Shown piece by piece: positions 26,038 through 34,180 of a DNA stretch of 64,000 nt (positions are counted from its first letter, which is position 1; every line of letters starts with the position of its first letter). The DNA comes from Paucibacter sp. Y2R2-4 (GTDB taxonomy: Bacteria; Pseudomonadota; Gammaproteobacteria; Burkholderiales; Burkholderiaceae_C), in contig NZ_JAJIRO010000005.1 of NCBI RefSeq assembly GCF_025717535.1, positions 496,001 to 560,000 of the forward strand. Direction: 5' to 3'. The notes under the pieces are model-generated. The model searched no databases. It was not told the origin of the DNA and saw nothing but the letters and a program-made list of their open reading frames with translations. Made by a program: the position numbers and the translations under genes.

Positions 26038-28374
26038 TCAACGCGTCGAGGGTGCGGCGCTTGATGCTGCAGGCGAGCCAAAGGCTGGGCTGGAAGGACC
26101 TGCTTGCCCCAAAACAGGTGTGGCGCCTGCCTCCAGGCCCAAAGCCCTGACCCCGGCATCGCCCGCAAACTCCTCAAAGCTCCAATCTTGAGCGCTGTGA
26201 ACCAGACCATCGACCGGCTGCAATTCACGCACGGGCTGATGCTTCAGTGCCACGCTCATGGTGTCTATCCAGACCGGCAAGGCCAATCCACCGCCGGTTT
26301 CTCGGTCGCCCAAAGGCCGCGGTTGGTCGTAGCCAATCCAGACAACGGCGGCCAAGTTCGGTTGAAAGCCGGCAAACCACGCGTCCACCGCATCATTGGT
26401 GGTGCCCGTCTTGCCATAGAGGTCCGGGCGCTTGAGGCTGGCTTGGGCGCGAGCCGCCGTGCCGCTGCGGGTCACTTCCTGCAACAGACTGCTGGTCAGA
26501 TAAGCATTGCGGGCTGAGATGGCTCGGTTTTCGTCGGACAGTTGCACATCCGCCGCTTCGAACAGCTTCGCGCCCTTGCTGTCCACGATGCGGGCAATCA
26601 CCACCGGCGCCAGCCTGTGGCCGCCATTGGCAAAGACGGCGTAGGCGCTGGCCATTTGCAGCGGTGTCACGCTGCCCGAGCCCAGAGCCAGCGTCAGGTT
26701 GTCGGGCTGTTTGTCGATGTCGAGGCCGAATTGCGCCGCCCAGGTGCGCGCCTTGGCCGGGCCGATCAGTTCCATCAAGCGGATGGTGACCATGTTTTTT
26801 GAGCGGGCCAAAGCCTGGCGCACCGTCATCGGTCCATCAAAGCTGCCGTCATAGTTTTTGGGCTCCCAGTCGCCACGGATAAAGGGCGCGTCGTTGACCA
26901 GGGTTTGGGGCGTGACACCTTGCTCCAGAGCGGCGGAGTAAACCAGCGGTTTGAAGCTGGAGCCCGGTTGACGCCAGGCTTGAGTCACATGGTTGAATTG
27001 GTTCTTGCTGAAGTCAAAGCCGCCCACCAGGGCATGGACGCGGCCGGTGCTGGGCTCCAGCGCCACCACCGCACCTTCGGCCTCAGGCAACTGCAGCAAG
27101 TTCCACGCGCCCTTGGGTTCAGCCTTGCTTGGGGCGCCGCGCATCACGCGCACGATCGACCCACGTCGAATGCGCAGGCTGTCTTTGGCTTTGTCTGACA
27201 AGGCCGCCTGCAAATTGCGCAGGCTCTCGGCGCCAATGCTCAGGTCCTCGCCGCTTTGCAGGGTGGCCGAGACTTGGCCTTTGTTGCTGACTTCGGTCAC
27301 CACCGCTGCGCGCAACTCGTCCAGATCCGGATGTTCCGCCAAGGCTTGAGCAATGGCCGCATCTTGTTCGGCCGCGTCCTTAGGCAAATCCACAAAGCCC
27401 TCGGGGCCACGGTAGGGCTTGCGGCGCTCCAAGTCCAAGAGGCTGCGCCGCAAGGCTTTGTAAGCGGCGGTTTGTTCAGCCGCGATCAAGGTGGTGTAGA
27501 CCTTCAAACCCCGGGTGTAGGCTTCATCGCCGAATTGGGCGTGCACCACCTGACGAGCCATCTCAGCGGCAAATTCGGCATGAATGCGGCTGTCTTGGGC
27601 GCTGCGAATATGCAGTTCTTGGGCGCGAGCCTCGTCCACCTGAGCCTGGGTGATCAGCTCGAGTTCCCGCATGCGCCCCAGGACCACGGCTTGTCGGCGC
27701 TTGGCGCGGTCCAGATTGACCACCGGGTTGGCATACGCGGGGTTGGGCGGCAGGCCGGCCAGCAGGGCAGTTTCCGCCAGGTTGAGCTGCTTGAGCGATT
27801 TGCCAAAATAGATGTCCGCCGCGGCCTCAAAGCCATAGGCGCGCTGACCCAGATAGATCTGGTTCATATAGATCTCCAGAATCTGCTGTTTGCTCAGCTG
27901 GCTTTCCATCTTCAGCGCCAGCAAGACCTCGACAAATTTGCGGGTGTAGACCTTCTTCTTGCTCAGATAGACGGTACGCGCCAATTGCTGGGTGATGGTG
28001 GAGCCGCCTTGGCTGCGCGGGCGGAACAGATTGGCCAAGACCGCACGCGCCACCCCTTGCAAGTAAATGCCGTGGTGCTCGTAGAAGGCATGGTCTTCAA
28101 TCGCCAACAGCGCTTGCTGCATCTGCTGGGGGATCTGTTCGAGCGGCAGGTACTTACGGCGCTCGGCGCCGTATTCGCCAATCAAGACCTCGTCGGCGGT
28201 GTAAACACGCAGTGGTTGCTTGGGTTGGTAGTCGCTCAGCTCAGCGATGTCAGGCAGGGTGGGGTAGATCAAGACCGCGGCCACGCCCAGCAGCAGCACG
28301 ATTACAGCCAGCGCCGCAGCGCTGATCATCAGCAGTTTTTTCTTCAAGTGCAGTCTCGCCTCAGCTGGGGTCAA
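26038..28374 (-). CDS. mrcA: Penicillin-binding protein 1A (bifunctional glycosyltransferase/transpeptidase)
   Basis: Class A PBP that polymerises and cross-links peptidoglycan. The 778-residue protein has a cytoplasmic start, one transmembrane helix (~15-38), and a GT51 glycosyltransferase (AIEDHAFYEHHGI with catalytic Glu, GGSTITQQLART). An OB-like insert (~300-400) follows, then a transpeptidase with SxxK (GSSFKPLVY), SxN (RSKNMVT) and KTG (YGKTGTTNDAVDAWFAG). The C-terminal tail is Ala/Ser/Pro-rich. Start is TTG at 28374; an internal ATG at 28329 would remove the cytoplasmic part. It is divergent from the Bug gene. Confidence 0.93.
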   Translation of the reverse strand: MTPAEARLHLKKKLLMISAAALAVIVLLLGVAAVLIYPTLPDIAELSDYQPKQPLRVYTADEVLIGEYGAERRKYLPLEQIPQQMQQALLAIEDHAFYEHHGIYLQGVARAVLANLFRPRSQGGSTITQQLARTVYLSKKKVYTRKFVEVLLALKMESQLSKQQILEIYMNQIYLGQRAYGFEAAADIYFGKSLKQLNLAETALLAGLPPNPAYANPVVNLDRAKRRQAVVLGRMRELELITQAQVDEARAQELHIRSAQDSRIHAEFAAEMARQVVHAQFGDEAYTRGLKVYTTLIAAEQTAAYKALRRSLLDLERRKPYRGPEGFVDLPKDAAEQDAAIAQALAEHPDLDELRAAVVTEVSNKGQVSATLQSGEDLSIGAESLRNLQAALSDKAKDSLRIRRGSIVRVMRGAPSKAEPKGAWNLLQLPEAEGAVVALEPSTGRVHALVGGFDFSKNQFNHVTQAWRQPGSSFKPLVYSAALEQGVTPQTLVNDAPFIRGDWEPKNYDGSFDGPMTVRQALARSKNMVTIRLMELIGPAKARTWAAQFGLDIDKQPDNLTLALGSGSVTPLQMASAYAVFANGGHRLAPVVIARIVDSKGAKLFEAADVQLSDENRAISARNAYLTSSLLQEVTRSGTAARAQASLKRPDLYGKTGTTNDAVDAWFAGFQPNLAAVVWIGYDQPRPLGDRETGGGLALPVWIDTMSVALKHQPVRELQPVDGLVHSAQDWSFEEFAGDAGVRALGLEAGATPVLGQAGPSSPAFGSPAASSAAPSTR

Positions 28375-28506
28375 GCGTTTGAAAGGAATCGGGGCGCTTG
28401 CGCAAAACTGCGATTATGGCGGGCTGTGCCGCTGGACGCGGTGTCACAGGGTGAGGCTCAAATAGCCGACCCGACGGTATTAAGTTTTAGAGTTTGAAGA
28501 ATCGAT

Positions 28507-29478
28507 ATGCATCGCAGAACCCTCTTGGGCGTAGGCTTGGCGTGCCCATTGGCCAGCCTACCGGCTGTCAGTTTGTCTGCGCAGGAGCGCTTTCCCCTGA
28601 GACCCATTACCTTGATCTGCCCCTGGCCTGCCGGTGGCGCCAGCGACGCGGTGATGCGCGCCTTTGCTGAGAGCGCCGCCAGAGCTCTTGGCGTGCCTGT
28701 GGTGGTGGAGAACCGTGCCGGTGTTGGCGGTACCCTGGGGGCCACGGTCATGATGCAGGCCAAGCCCGACGGTTACACCTTGACTCAGCTGCCGCTGGGG
28801 GTTTATCGGCTGCCGCATATGCAGAAGATGGCCTTCGACCCACTCAAGGATCTGACCCATATTGTCGGTTTGAGTGGCTACACCTTTGGTTTGGCCTCGA
28901 CTTTGGATGCGCCCTTCAAGACCTTGAAGGAAATGGTCGCTTGGGCCAGAGCCAATCCAGGGCAACTGACCTATGGCCACACCGGGACCGGGACCACGCC
29001 TCATTTGGCCTTCGAGGAATTTGCCAATTTGGCGGGGTTCAAGACCCAGGATGTTCCCTTCAAAGGCTCCCCGGAAATTGCGCAGGCCATTTTGGGCGGG
29101 CACATCCCTTTGATGTGCGGAACCTTGGAGTTCATGCCGCATGTCAAAGCGGGCAAGCTGAGATTTTTGGCGACGCTCAGTCGCGAGCGTTACAAAGCAT
29201 TGCCCGAGGTCCCAACGGTCAAGGAAAGTGGTTGGGACACGATTTGTGAGTCGCCTTTTGGCATCGGGGGCCCCAAAGGCATGGACCCTGCTGTGGTGCG
29301 AGTGCTGCACGACGCCTTCAAAAAAACTTTGGATGACAGCCGGGTGCGCGAGATCCTGGATAAGTTTTATCAGCCCGCGTTGTATATGAGTACCGAGGTC
29401 TATGGCCGTTATGCGCAGCGCACCTTCGATTCTGAGCGGGCAACGATCGAGCGCATGGGCTTGAGCAAGAAGAGCTGA
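28507..29478 (+). CDS. Tripartite tricarboxylate transporter substrate-binding protein (Bug/TctC family)
   Basis: A 323-residue periplasmic binding protein with a twin-arginine-like signal start (MHRRTLLGVGLACPL) and the Bug signatures RPITLICPWPAGGASDAVMR and VVVENRAGVGGTLGA. Later conserved blocks are KPDGYTL, YGHTGTGTTPHLAFEEF and PEVPTVKESG. Bug proteins bind carboxylates or nicotinamide-like ligands. No TctA/TctB membrane genes are adjacent, so this is an orphan, as is common in beta-proteobacteria. Ligand unknown. Confidence 0.9.
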   Translation: MHRRTLLGVGLACPLASLPAVSLSAQERFPLRPITLICPWPAGGASDAVMRAFAESAARALGVPVVVENRAGVGGTLGATVMMQAKPDGYTLTQLPLGVYRLPHMQKMAFDPLKDLTHIVGLSGYTFGLASTLDAPFKTLKEMVAWARANPGQLTYGHTGTGTTPHLAFEEFANLAGFKTQDVPFKGSPEIAQAILGGHIPLMCGTLEFMPHVKAGKLRFLATLSRERYKALPEVPTVKESGWDTICESPFGIGGPKGMDPAVVRVLHDAFKKTLDDSRVREILDKFYQPALYMSTEVYGRYAQRTFDSERATIERMGLSKKS

Positions 29479-29516
29479 GCCTTGTCCTTGGACTTCCATC
29501 GGTTAATCTGCAGCCC

Positions 29517-30959
29517 ATGAATGAGATGACTTTTTTCTGGCACGACTATGAAACCTTCGGGCGGGTGCCGCGCCGCGACCGGCCGGCGCAATTTGCCGGC
29601 CTCCGTACCGATGCCGAACTGAACGAAATCGGCGAACCCTTGATGGTGTATTGCCAACCGGCACCCGATTTTTTGCCTGACCCAGAAGCCTGCTTGTTGA
29701 CAGGCATCCTGCCGCAGACCTGTTCGGAGCAAGGCGTCGCGGAGCACGCTTTTGCAGCGCAAATTGAGGCCGCGCTGGCGGAGCCCGGCACGGTGGGGGT
29801 GGGCTACAACTCGATCCGTTTTGATGATGAGGTCACGCGCCATCTGTTCTGGCGCAACTTGATTGATCCTTATGCGCGCGAATGGCAAAACGAATGCGGA
29901 CGTTGGGACATCTTGGATGTGGTGCGTTGCGCCTATGCGCTGCGCCCGGAAGGCATTCAATGGCCTACGCATGAGGATGGCCGCCCGTCCTTCAAGCTCG
30001 AACATCTGACCCTTGCCAATGGCTTGGTTCATGAAGCCGCCCACGACGCGCTCAGCGACGTGCGCGCCACGATTGCCTTGGCACGCCTCTTGAAGACTGC
30101 ACAACCCAAGCTGTTCGAGTTTTGCTTGAAGCTGCGCAAAAAGGACGCGGTCTGGGCTGAAATCGGCGTGGGTCGCCCCTTCCTGCATATTTCCGGCATG
30201 TACGGCCCCGAGCGGGGCTGCCTTGCTCTGGTCTGGCCCTTGGCACCGCATCCGAGCAATAAAAACGAGTTGATCGTGTGGGACTTGGCCAGCGATCCGA
30301 CCGAATTGCTGAGCTTGAATGCGGCGGAGATTCGTGCTCGCTTGTTCGTCAAGCAAGAGGACTTGCCGGAGGGGCAGAGCCGGCTGCCGATCAAGACCAT
30401 TCATATCAACAAGTCACCCGTGGTGATCGGGAACTTGAAGACGCTCAGCCCAGCCATGGCCGAACGTTGGGGGCTGGACATGGCGCAAGGCCTGGTCCAT
30501 GCACAAGTCTTGCTGGAACGGGGCCGCCTGTTGGACGGTCTGTGGGGCGATGTGTTCAAGCGCGACAAGCCCGGCGCTGCGCCCGATGTGGACGAGGACC
30601 TCTACGGTGGATTCATCGGTCCGGACGACCGCCGCGCTTTGCAGCGAGTGTTGGCCATGAGTCCCGAACAGATGGCCCAGCGTGCAGCGGAAGGGAAGCT
30701 GGCCTTTGCCGATGCTCGCTTGGATGAATTGGTCTTCCGCTTTCGCGCCCGCAACTGGCCGGACAGTTTGAGTGACGCCGAGCAGCAGCGGTGGCAAGCG
30801 CATTGCGGTGCGCGTCTGCATGAGGGCGAGGGCGGGGCGCAAACGCTGGCGGCGTTTTTTGAGCATATCGATCAGCTCAATGAATCGGCGGATGAGCGTG
30901 GCCAGGACATCCTCGCGGCTCTGTATGACTACGCCGAACAAATTGCGCCTGCGGCCTGA
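29517..30959 (+). CDS. sbcB: Exodeoxyribonuclease I
   Basis: 3'-5' single-strand DNA exonuclease used in recombination and mismatch repair. The 480-residue protein is close to E. coli ExoI (475). DEDDh-type motifs: Exo I WHDYETFGR, Exo II GYNSIRFDDEV, Exo III HDALSDVRATIALARLL with the catalytic His. The SH3-like and C-terminal domains follow (residues ~200-480). The ATG at 29517 is the natural start, 38 nt after the Bug gene. A 14-bp tandem repeat lies just past its end. Confidence 0.95.
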   Translation: MNEMTFFWHDYETFGRVPRRDRPAQFAGLRTDAELNEIGEPLMVYCQPAPDFLPDPEACLLTGILPQTCSEQGVAEHAFAAQIEAALAEPGTVGVGYNSIRFDDEVTRHLFWRNLIDPYAREWQNECGRWDILDVVRCAYALRPEGIQWPTHEDGRPSFKLEHLTLANGLVHEAAHDALSDVRATIALARLLKTAQPKLFEFCLKLRKKDAVWAEIGVGRPFLHISGMYGPERGCLALVWPLAPHPSNKNELIVWDLASDPTELLSLNAAEIRARLFVKQEDLPEGQSRLPIKTIHINKSPVVIGNLKTLSPAMAERWGLDMAQGLVHAQVLLERGRLLDGLWGDVFKRDKPGAAPDVDEDLYGGFIGPDDRRALQRVLAMSPEQMAQRAAEGKLAFADARLDELVFRFRARNWPDSLSDAEQQRWQAHCGARLHEGEGGAQTLAAFFEHIDQLNESADERGQDILAALYDYAEQIAPAA

Positions 30960-30998
30960 GTCCCAGGTCGTTGGGTTCGACCCAGACCACGGCAGTGC

Positions 30999-31040
30999 CC
31001 TGGGTCTTAAATCCTGGGCCTTACATCCTGGGTCTTACAT
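30999..31040. repeat. Three tandem copies of a 14-bp repeat after sbcB
   Basis: CCTGGGTCTTAAAT, CCTGGGCCTTACAT and CCTGGGTCTTACAT follow each other without spacers. The third copy contains the stop codon and last codons of the minus-strand SBP-like gene. Because the unit is not a multiple of three, the TAA in each unit falls in a different frame of that strand. Confidence 0.85.
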
Positions 31041-31868
31041 CCAAGCGGCGCTGCGTTTGAGGATCTGAGCCAGGTCGCCGCTGTCACGCAGTTCGCTCAA
31101 GCCGCGATTGATTTTTCCGAGCAAGGCCGATAAGTCCGGACGATTTCGCGTCAGCGCCATGTGCAGCGGCATGTCGGCAACGGCCGGCTCCAGCCACTGT
31201 AAGCGTGATGCGGCCTCGCGCATCTGGGTCTGCAGCAGATGGAAGGCCACCCCTTTGTCAATCAATGCCAGATCGATTCGGCCCGCCAGTAATTTGCGAA
31301 GATTGGTCGCATCATCGATGGCCTTGTCAGTGGTGAAGCCGATCTGCTCGAAGCGCGGCGGGTTGGCGTAGCCGCGCACGGTGCCGATGCGAAAGCCCGC
31401 TTTTTGATTCAGTCGGCTCAAGTCATCCACCACGATCGCATTGCCGGCGCGGGCCATAAAGCCGATACGGTTGCTCACTCCCAGCGCTTGGGTATAGGCC
31501 AGGAAACGTTCCCGACTGGGCTCGAACCAGACCCCCAGAATGCCGTCCGACTCACCGCGTTCGGCCTCCGCAATCACGCGAGCCCAAGGCCTGAATAGCA
31601 CCTCGGCGGCAATGCCGGCGCGCTCCAGGGCCGCGCGGCCGATCGCTAAAGCCGCACCGCCATCGCTACTTGCGCTGCGCATATAGGGCGGATATTCGGT
31701 CGTCAACAAACGCAGCGGCGCGCGGTCGCGTAGCGCCGTAGCCGGTCCAGAGGCATGTGAACTAACGGATAAGTTTTGAGCCGGTTCGACTCGCTCCGAT
31801 GCCGAGCTATTGCGCCAACTCAGCGGTGCCGTGGCCAAGGTCAGTAGGGTGTTGCGGCGTGTGGGCAT
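31035..31868 (-). CDS. Periplasmic solute-binding-like protein (SBP_bac_3 type)
   Basis: A 277-residue precursor whose start (MPTRRNTLLTLATAPLSW) resembles a short Tat- or Sec-type signal. The mature part begins near LRLLTTEYPPYMR, the usual first strand of amino-acid-type binding proteins (L..TEYPPY). It continues with AEAERGESDGILGVWFEPSRE and IDDATNLRKLLAGRIDLALIDKGVAFHLL, as in the family. No ABC permease or kinase domain is attached or adjacent, so it is an orphan that may feed a sensor. The ATG at 31868 was preferred to an earlier in-frame ATG at 31931 because it places the signal at the N-terminus. Confidence 0.8.
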   Translation of the reverse strand: MPTRRNTLLTLATAPLSWRNSSASERVEPAQNLSVSSHASGPATALRDRAPLRLLTTEYPPYMRSASSDGGAALAIGRAALERAGIAAEVLFRPWARVIAEAERGESDGILGVWFEPSRERFLAYTQALGVSNRIGFMARAGNAIVVDDLSRLNQKAGFRIGTVRGYANPPRFEQIGFTTDKAIDDATNLRKLLAGRIDLALIDKGVAFHLLQTQMREAASRLQWLEPAVADMPLHMALTRNRPDLSALLGKINRGLSELRDSGDLAQILKRSAAWM

Positions 31869-32016
31869 GAATGAAGAAGAGTGGGGTGGACTCGTCCCGC
31901 ACAGCGGCAAAGCGGCGGCAAATGCCCGCACAGCATATCTGCGGATTGATGTCCCCCGGGGCTTGGGGTAGTCTTGCCTTGAAGATTTGACCGTAGTCAG
32001 GACTTGGGCGCCCCCA

Positions 32017-32586
32017 ATGCAGCGTCAATCAAACAATGCCAGTGGTTCAAAGAAGCGCTTCGCTGCTGCTTGGAGAGTCCTTGCTTTATTTTGTTTGGGC
32101 GCGACGCCAGGTTTTGCAGCCCCCGTGAAACAAGAAACAGCGCGCATGGCTGGACTGTCTGATCTGCAAGCTTGGCAGGCCCAGGTAATTGAGGCGGAAT
32201 GTGGTTTTGCGGCCAGCATGGCCCAAGGTGATCTCCAAGCATTCGCGCGTCATTTGGGTGAGCACGCGTTGTTCTTTGGCGGCGCCCAGGTTTTGAGCGG
32301 GCGTGCCGCCGTGCTTGAGGGCTGGCGGTCCTATTTTCAAGGGGATTCAGCGCCTTTCAGTTGGGCTCCCGATCAGGTCGTTGTGGCTGCCAATGGCAGC
32401 CTTGCTCACTCCAGCGGTCTGGTGCGTGGCCCGAAGGGGGATGCAATCGCTCGGTTCCATTCGGTCTGGCGGCAAGAAGCGCCGGGCCAGTGGCGAGTTG
32501 TGGTCGATCGGGGCAGCGCGCTGAGCGAAGCCGAAAAGCTCGCTGCAGGCGTGACCACGACTGGGCCTTGCGCGCAGAATCAATGA
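32017..32586 (+). CDS. Exported SnoaL/NTF2-like (DUF4440-type) protein
   Basis: A 189-residue protein with a basic start, a hydrophobic signal core (WRVLALFCLGATPGFA, cleavage after AFA-like GFA) and an NTF2-fold domain. Visible blocks are AECGFAASMAQGDLQAFARHLGEHALFFGG, VLSGRAAVLEGWRSYF and FHSVWRQEAPGQWRVVVDRG. Such domains bind or isomerise small ligands; no specific activity can be assigned. The ATG at 32017 was preferred to 31987. It is divergent from the SBP-like gene. Confidence 0.75.
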   Translation: MQRQSNNASGSKKRFAAAWRVLALFCLGATPGFAAPVKQETARMAGLSDLQAWQAQVIEAECGFAASMAQGDLQAFARHLGEHALFFGGAQVLSGRAAVLEGWRSYFQGDSAPFSWAPDQVVVAANGSLAHSSGLVRGPKGDAIARFHSVWRQEAPGQWRVVVDRGSALSEAEKLAAGVTTTGPCAQNQ

Positions 32587-32723
32587 GGGCCCACGGGGGC
32601 GTGGAAGAATAGGGCGGGTTTCAGCGATCAGTTCGGGGTATCCATCAAGGGCTGAACCGGTTACACCTGCGATAGTGAACAATCGATGCGGCCGCCGACA
32701 GGCCACCGACAAAGGAGTAGCAG

Positions 32724-33665
32724 ATGCAAGCCAAGTCAGAAGTCAGCCCCGACGCTGCGGGCGATATGGTCGCAGCACGCATGCGGGCGCTGATGGTGCG
32801 GGCGCCCATGGCGGTCGGTTTCGTCAAAGACGGACGATTCGAACTGGTCAGCGAGCATTTCAATCATCTCTTCGGACATGGGGATGAGACCGATTTGGTC
32901 GGCCAGCCGACGCGCTGTGTTTACGTTTCTGACGCGGCCCAGTTGTCGGTGCAGGAGCGCATGAGCAGCGCCTTCATCAGTGGCAAGCCGCTGGATGATG
33001 AGTTTGAATATGTGCGCCGCGATGGCAGCCGTTTTTGGGGTCGTCTGCAGGCCACTCCTGTGCTTTGGGATTCGCCGGCCGGTGAGTCGCTCTGGCTGCT
33101 CGATGATGTGACCGTGGCGCGCCAGCAGCGCATGCAGCCGACCTGGACGGCCAAGCATGATGCGCTGACCGAGTTGGCCAATCGGCGCGAGTTCGAGCGT
33201 CGCTTGGGCGAACATGTGGGCAGCCGTCGTCATGAGCCGGTGTCGGTTTTGTGGGTCGATGTCGATAAATTCACCGAGGTGGTGGCTGCCATGGGCTCGG
33301 AAGTGGGCGACCATTTCCTCTATGGCCTGGGTCAATTGCTGATCACCAAGGTGCGCGCTTCGGACTTGGTCGCGCGACTGGAGAACGACCATTTCGCGGT
33401 GCTCTTGCCCAATTGCGACCAACATTACGCCGAGATCGTGGCTGAAAAAATGCGCGCCGGCATTGCCGCCTATCGTTTGCGCTGGGGCTTGCACCGCACG
33501 CGGGTCAAGGCTTGCATTGGCGTGGTGCAGATCCAGTCCACGCTTGAAACGGTGGACGCCGTCATTGGCGCCGCTGTGCTGGCCTGTACCGAGGCCAAAG
33601 CGGCAGGTGGCGACAGCGTGCGCGTCTTCATCTCGGCCGGTGGTTTTGAGGAACTGGCGGGCTGA
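32724..33665 (+). CDS. PAS domain protein with degenerate GGDEF domain
   Basis: A 313-residue cytoplasmic protein. The PAS domain (~20-135, PMAVGFVKDGRFELVSEHF ... RDGSRFWGRLQATPVL) is followed by a GGDEF-like domain (~150-310). The GGDEF motif is replaced by ENDHF (residues 220-224) and the usual Asn-Asp after the metal site is missing (VDVDKFTEVVAAMGSEVGDHFL), although the first Asp is kept. It should not make c-di-GMP and may bind GTP, c-di-GMP or a partner. AAAGGAG precedes the ATG. Next come a sigma-28-type promoter and an orphan rod-like gene. Confidence 0.82.
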   Translation: MQAKSEVSPDAAGDMVAARMRALMVRAPMAVGFVKDGRFELVSEHFNHLFGHGDETDLVGQPTRCVYVSDAAQLSVQERMSSAFISGKPLDDEFEYVRRDGSRFWGRLQATPVLWDSPAGESLWLLDDVTVARQQRMQPTWTAKHDALTELANRREFERRLGEHVGSRRHEPVSVLWVDVDKFTEVVAAMGSEVGDHFLYGLGQLLITKVRASDLVARLENDHFAVLLPNCDQHYAEIVAEKMRAGIAAYRLRWGLHRTRVKACIGVVQIQSTLETVDAVIGAAVLACTEAKAAGGDSVRVFISAGGFEELAG

Positions 33666-33732
33666 GAAACGCTGTCAGGCCGGGGTAAACCCGCAATGCG
33701 TGAGGAAATGACGGGATAAAGCCCTTCTTTTC

Positions 33733-33759
33733 TAAAGTTCTGGCGCCGACTGCCGATAG
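33733..33759 (+). promoter_or_regulatory. Sigma-28 (FliA)-type promoter for the orphan rod-like gene
   Basis: TAAAGTTC (33733-33740), 11 bp, then GCCGATAG (33752-33759). The FliA consensus is TAAAGTTT-N11-GCCGATAA, so only one base in each box differs and the spacing is exact. It lies 44 bp upstream of the ATG at 33804. Confidence 0.8.
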
Positions 33760-33803
33760 CCTGGGAACAATCCAGGCATTCGCCAGCAGTTCGGAGTTTT
33801 GCC

Positions 33804-34103
33804 ATGTCCATCGGCCTGTCCACCGCCTTGTCCGGCATCTCGGTTGCCAACGAGCGCCTGCGCGCCTCGGCCAGCAATATTGCCAACAGCGGGGTGAGCG
33901 ACTTCCGTCGCCAGCAGGTGGAGGCCCAGACCTTGGAGTCGGGCGGCGTCAAGGGCCAACTGCGCCAGGTCAATGCAGTGGGCAATGCGGCTGAAGCCGA
34001 TATGGCCACTCAAAAGACCGCCACCTACGCTTTTGTGGCCAATCTGCGGGTGCTTCAAACTCAGTTGCAGGCCAGCGGCACGCTGCTGGATATTCACGCC
34101 TAA
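33804..34103 (+). CDS. Orphan flagellar basal-body-rod-like small protein
   Basis: A 99-residue protein that combines the N-terminal rod signature of FlgB/FlgC-type proteins (GISVANERLRASASNIANSGVSDFRRQQVEAQ) with a C-terminal helix that resembles their other end (FVANLRVLQTQLQASGTLLDIHA). Almost nothing lies between. FlgC is ~135 residues, so the middle is shortened, and no flgB or flgE neighbours are present. It has a TCGGAG ribosome-binding site and a near-perfect sigma-28 promoter, which implies late flagellar expression. Its role is unknown; it could be an export-competent rod-like subunit or a regulator. Confidence 0.75.
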   Translation: MSIGLSTALSGISVANERLRASASNIANSGVSDFRRQQVEAQTLESGGVKGQLRQVNAVGNAAEADMATQKTATYAFVANLRVLQTQLQASGTLLDIHA

Positions 34104-34180
34104 GTCTCTGAGCCGCTCCTCGGATCACAGTGCTTTACGTCTGCATCAACCCCTGCTTCGACGCCTCCATCAATCGCTGC

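Noticed and set aside
30967-30983. GGTC..TGGGTTCGACCCA..GACC hairpin that resembles a tRNA T-arm after sbcB
   Set aside because: No acceptor stem, anticodon arm or discriminator can be aligned around it; likely chance or part of the repeat-rich 3' region.
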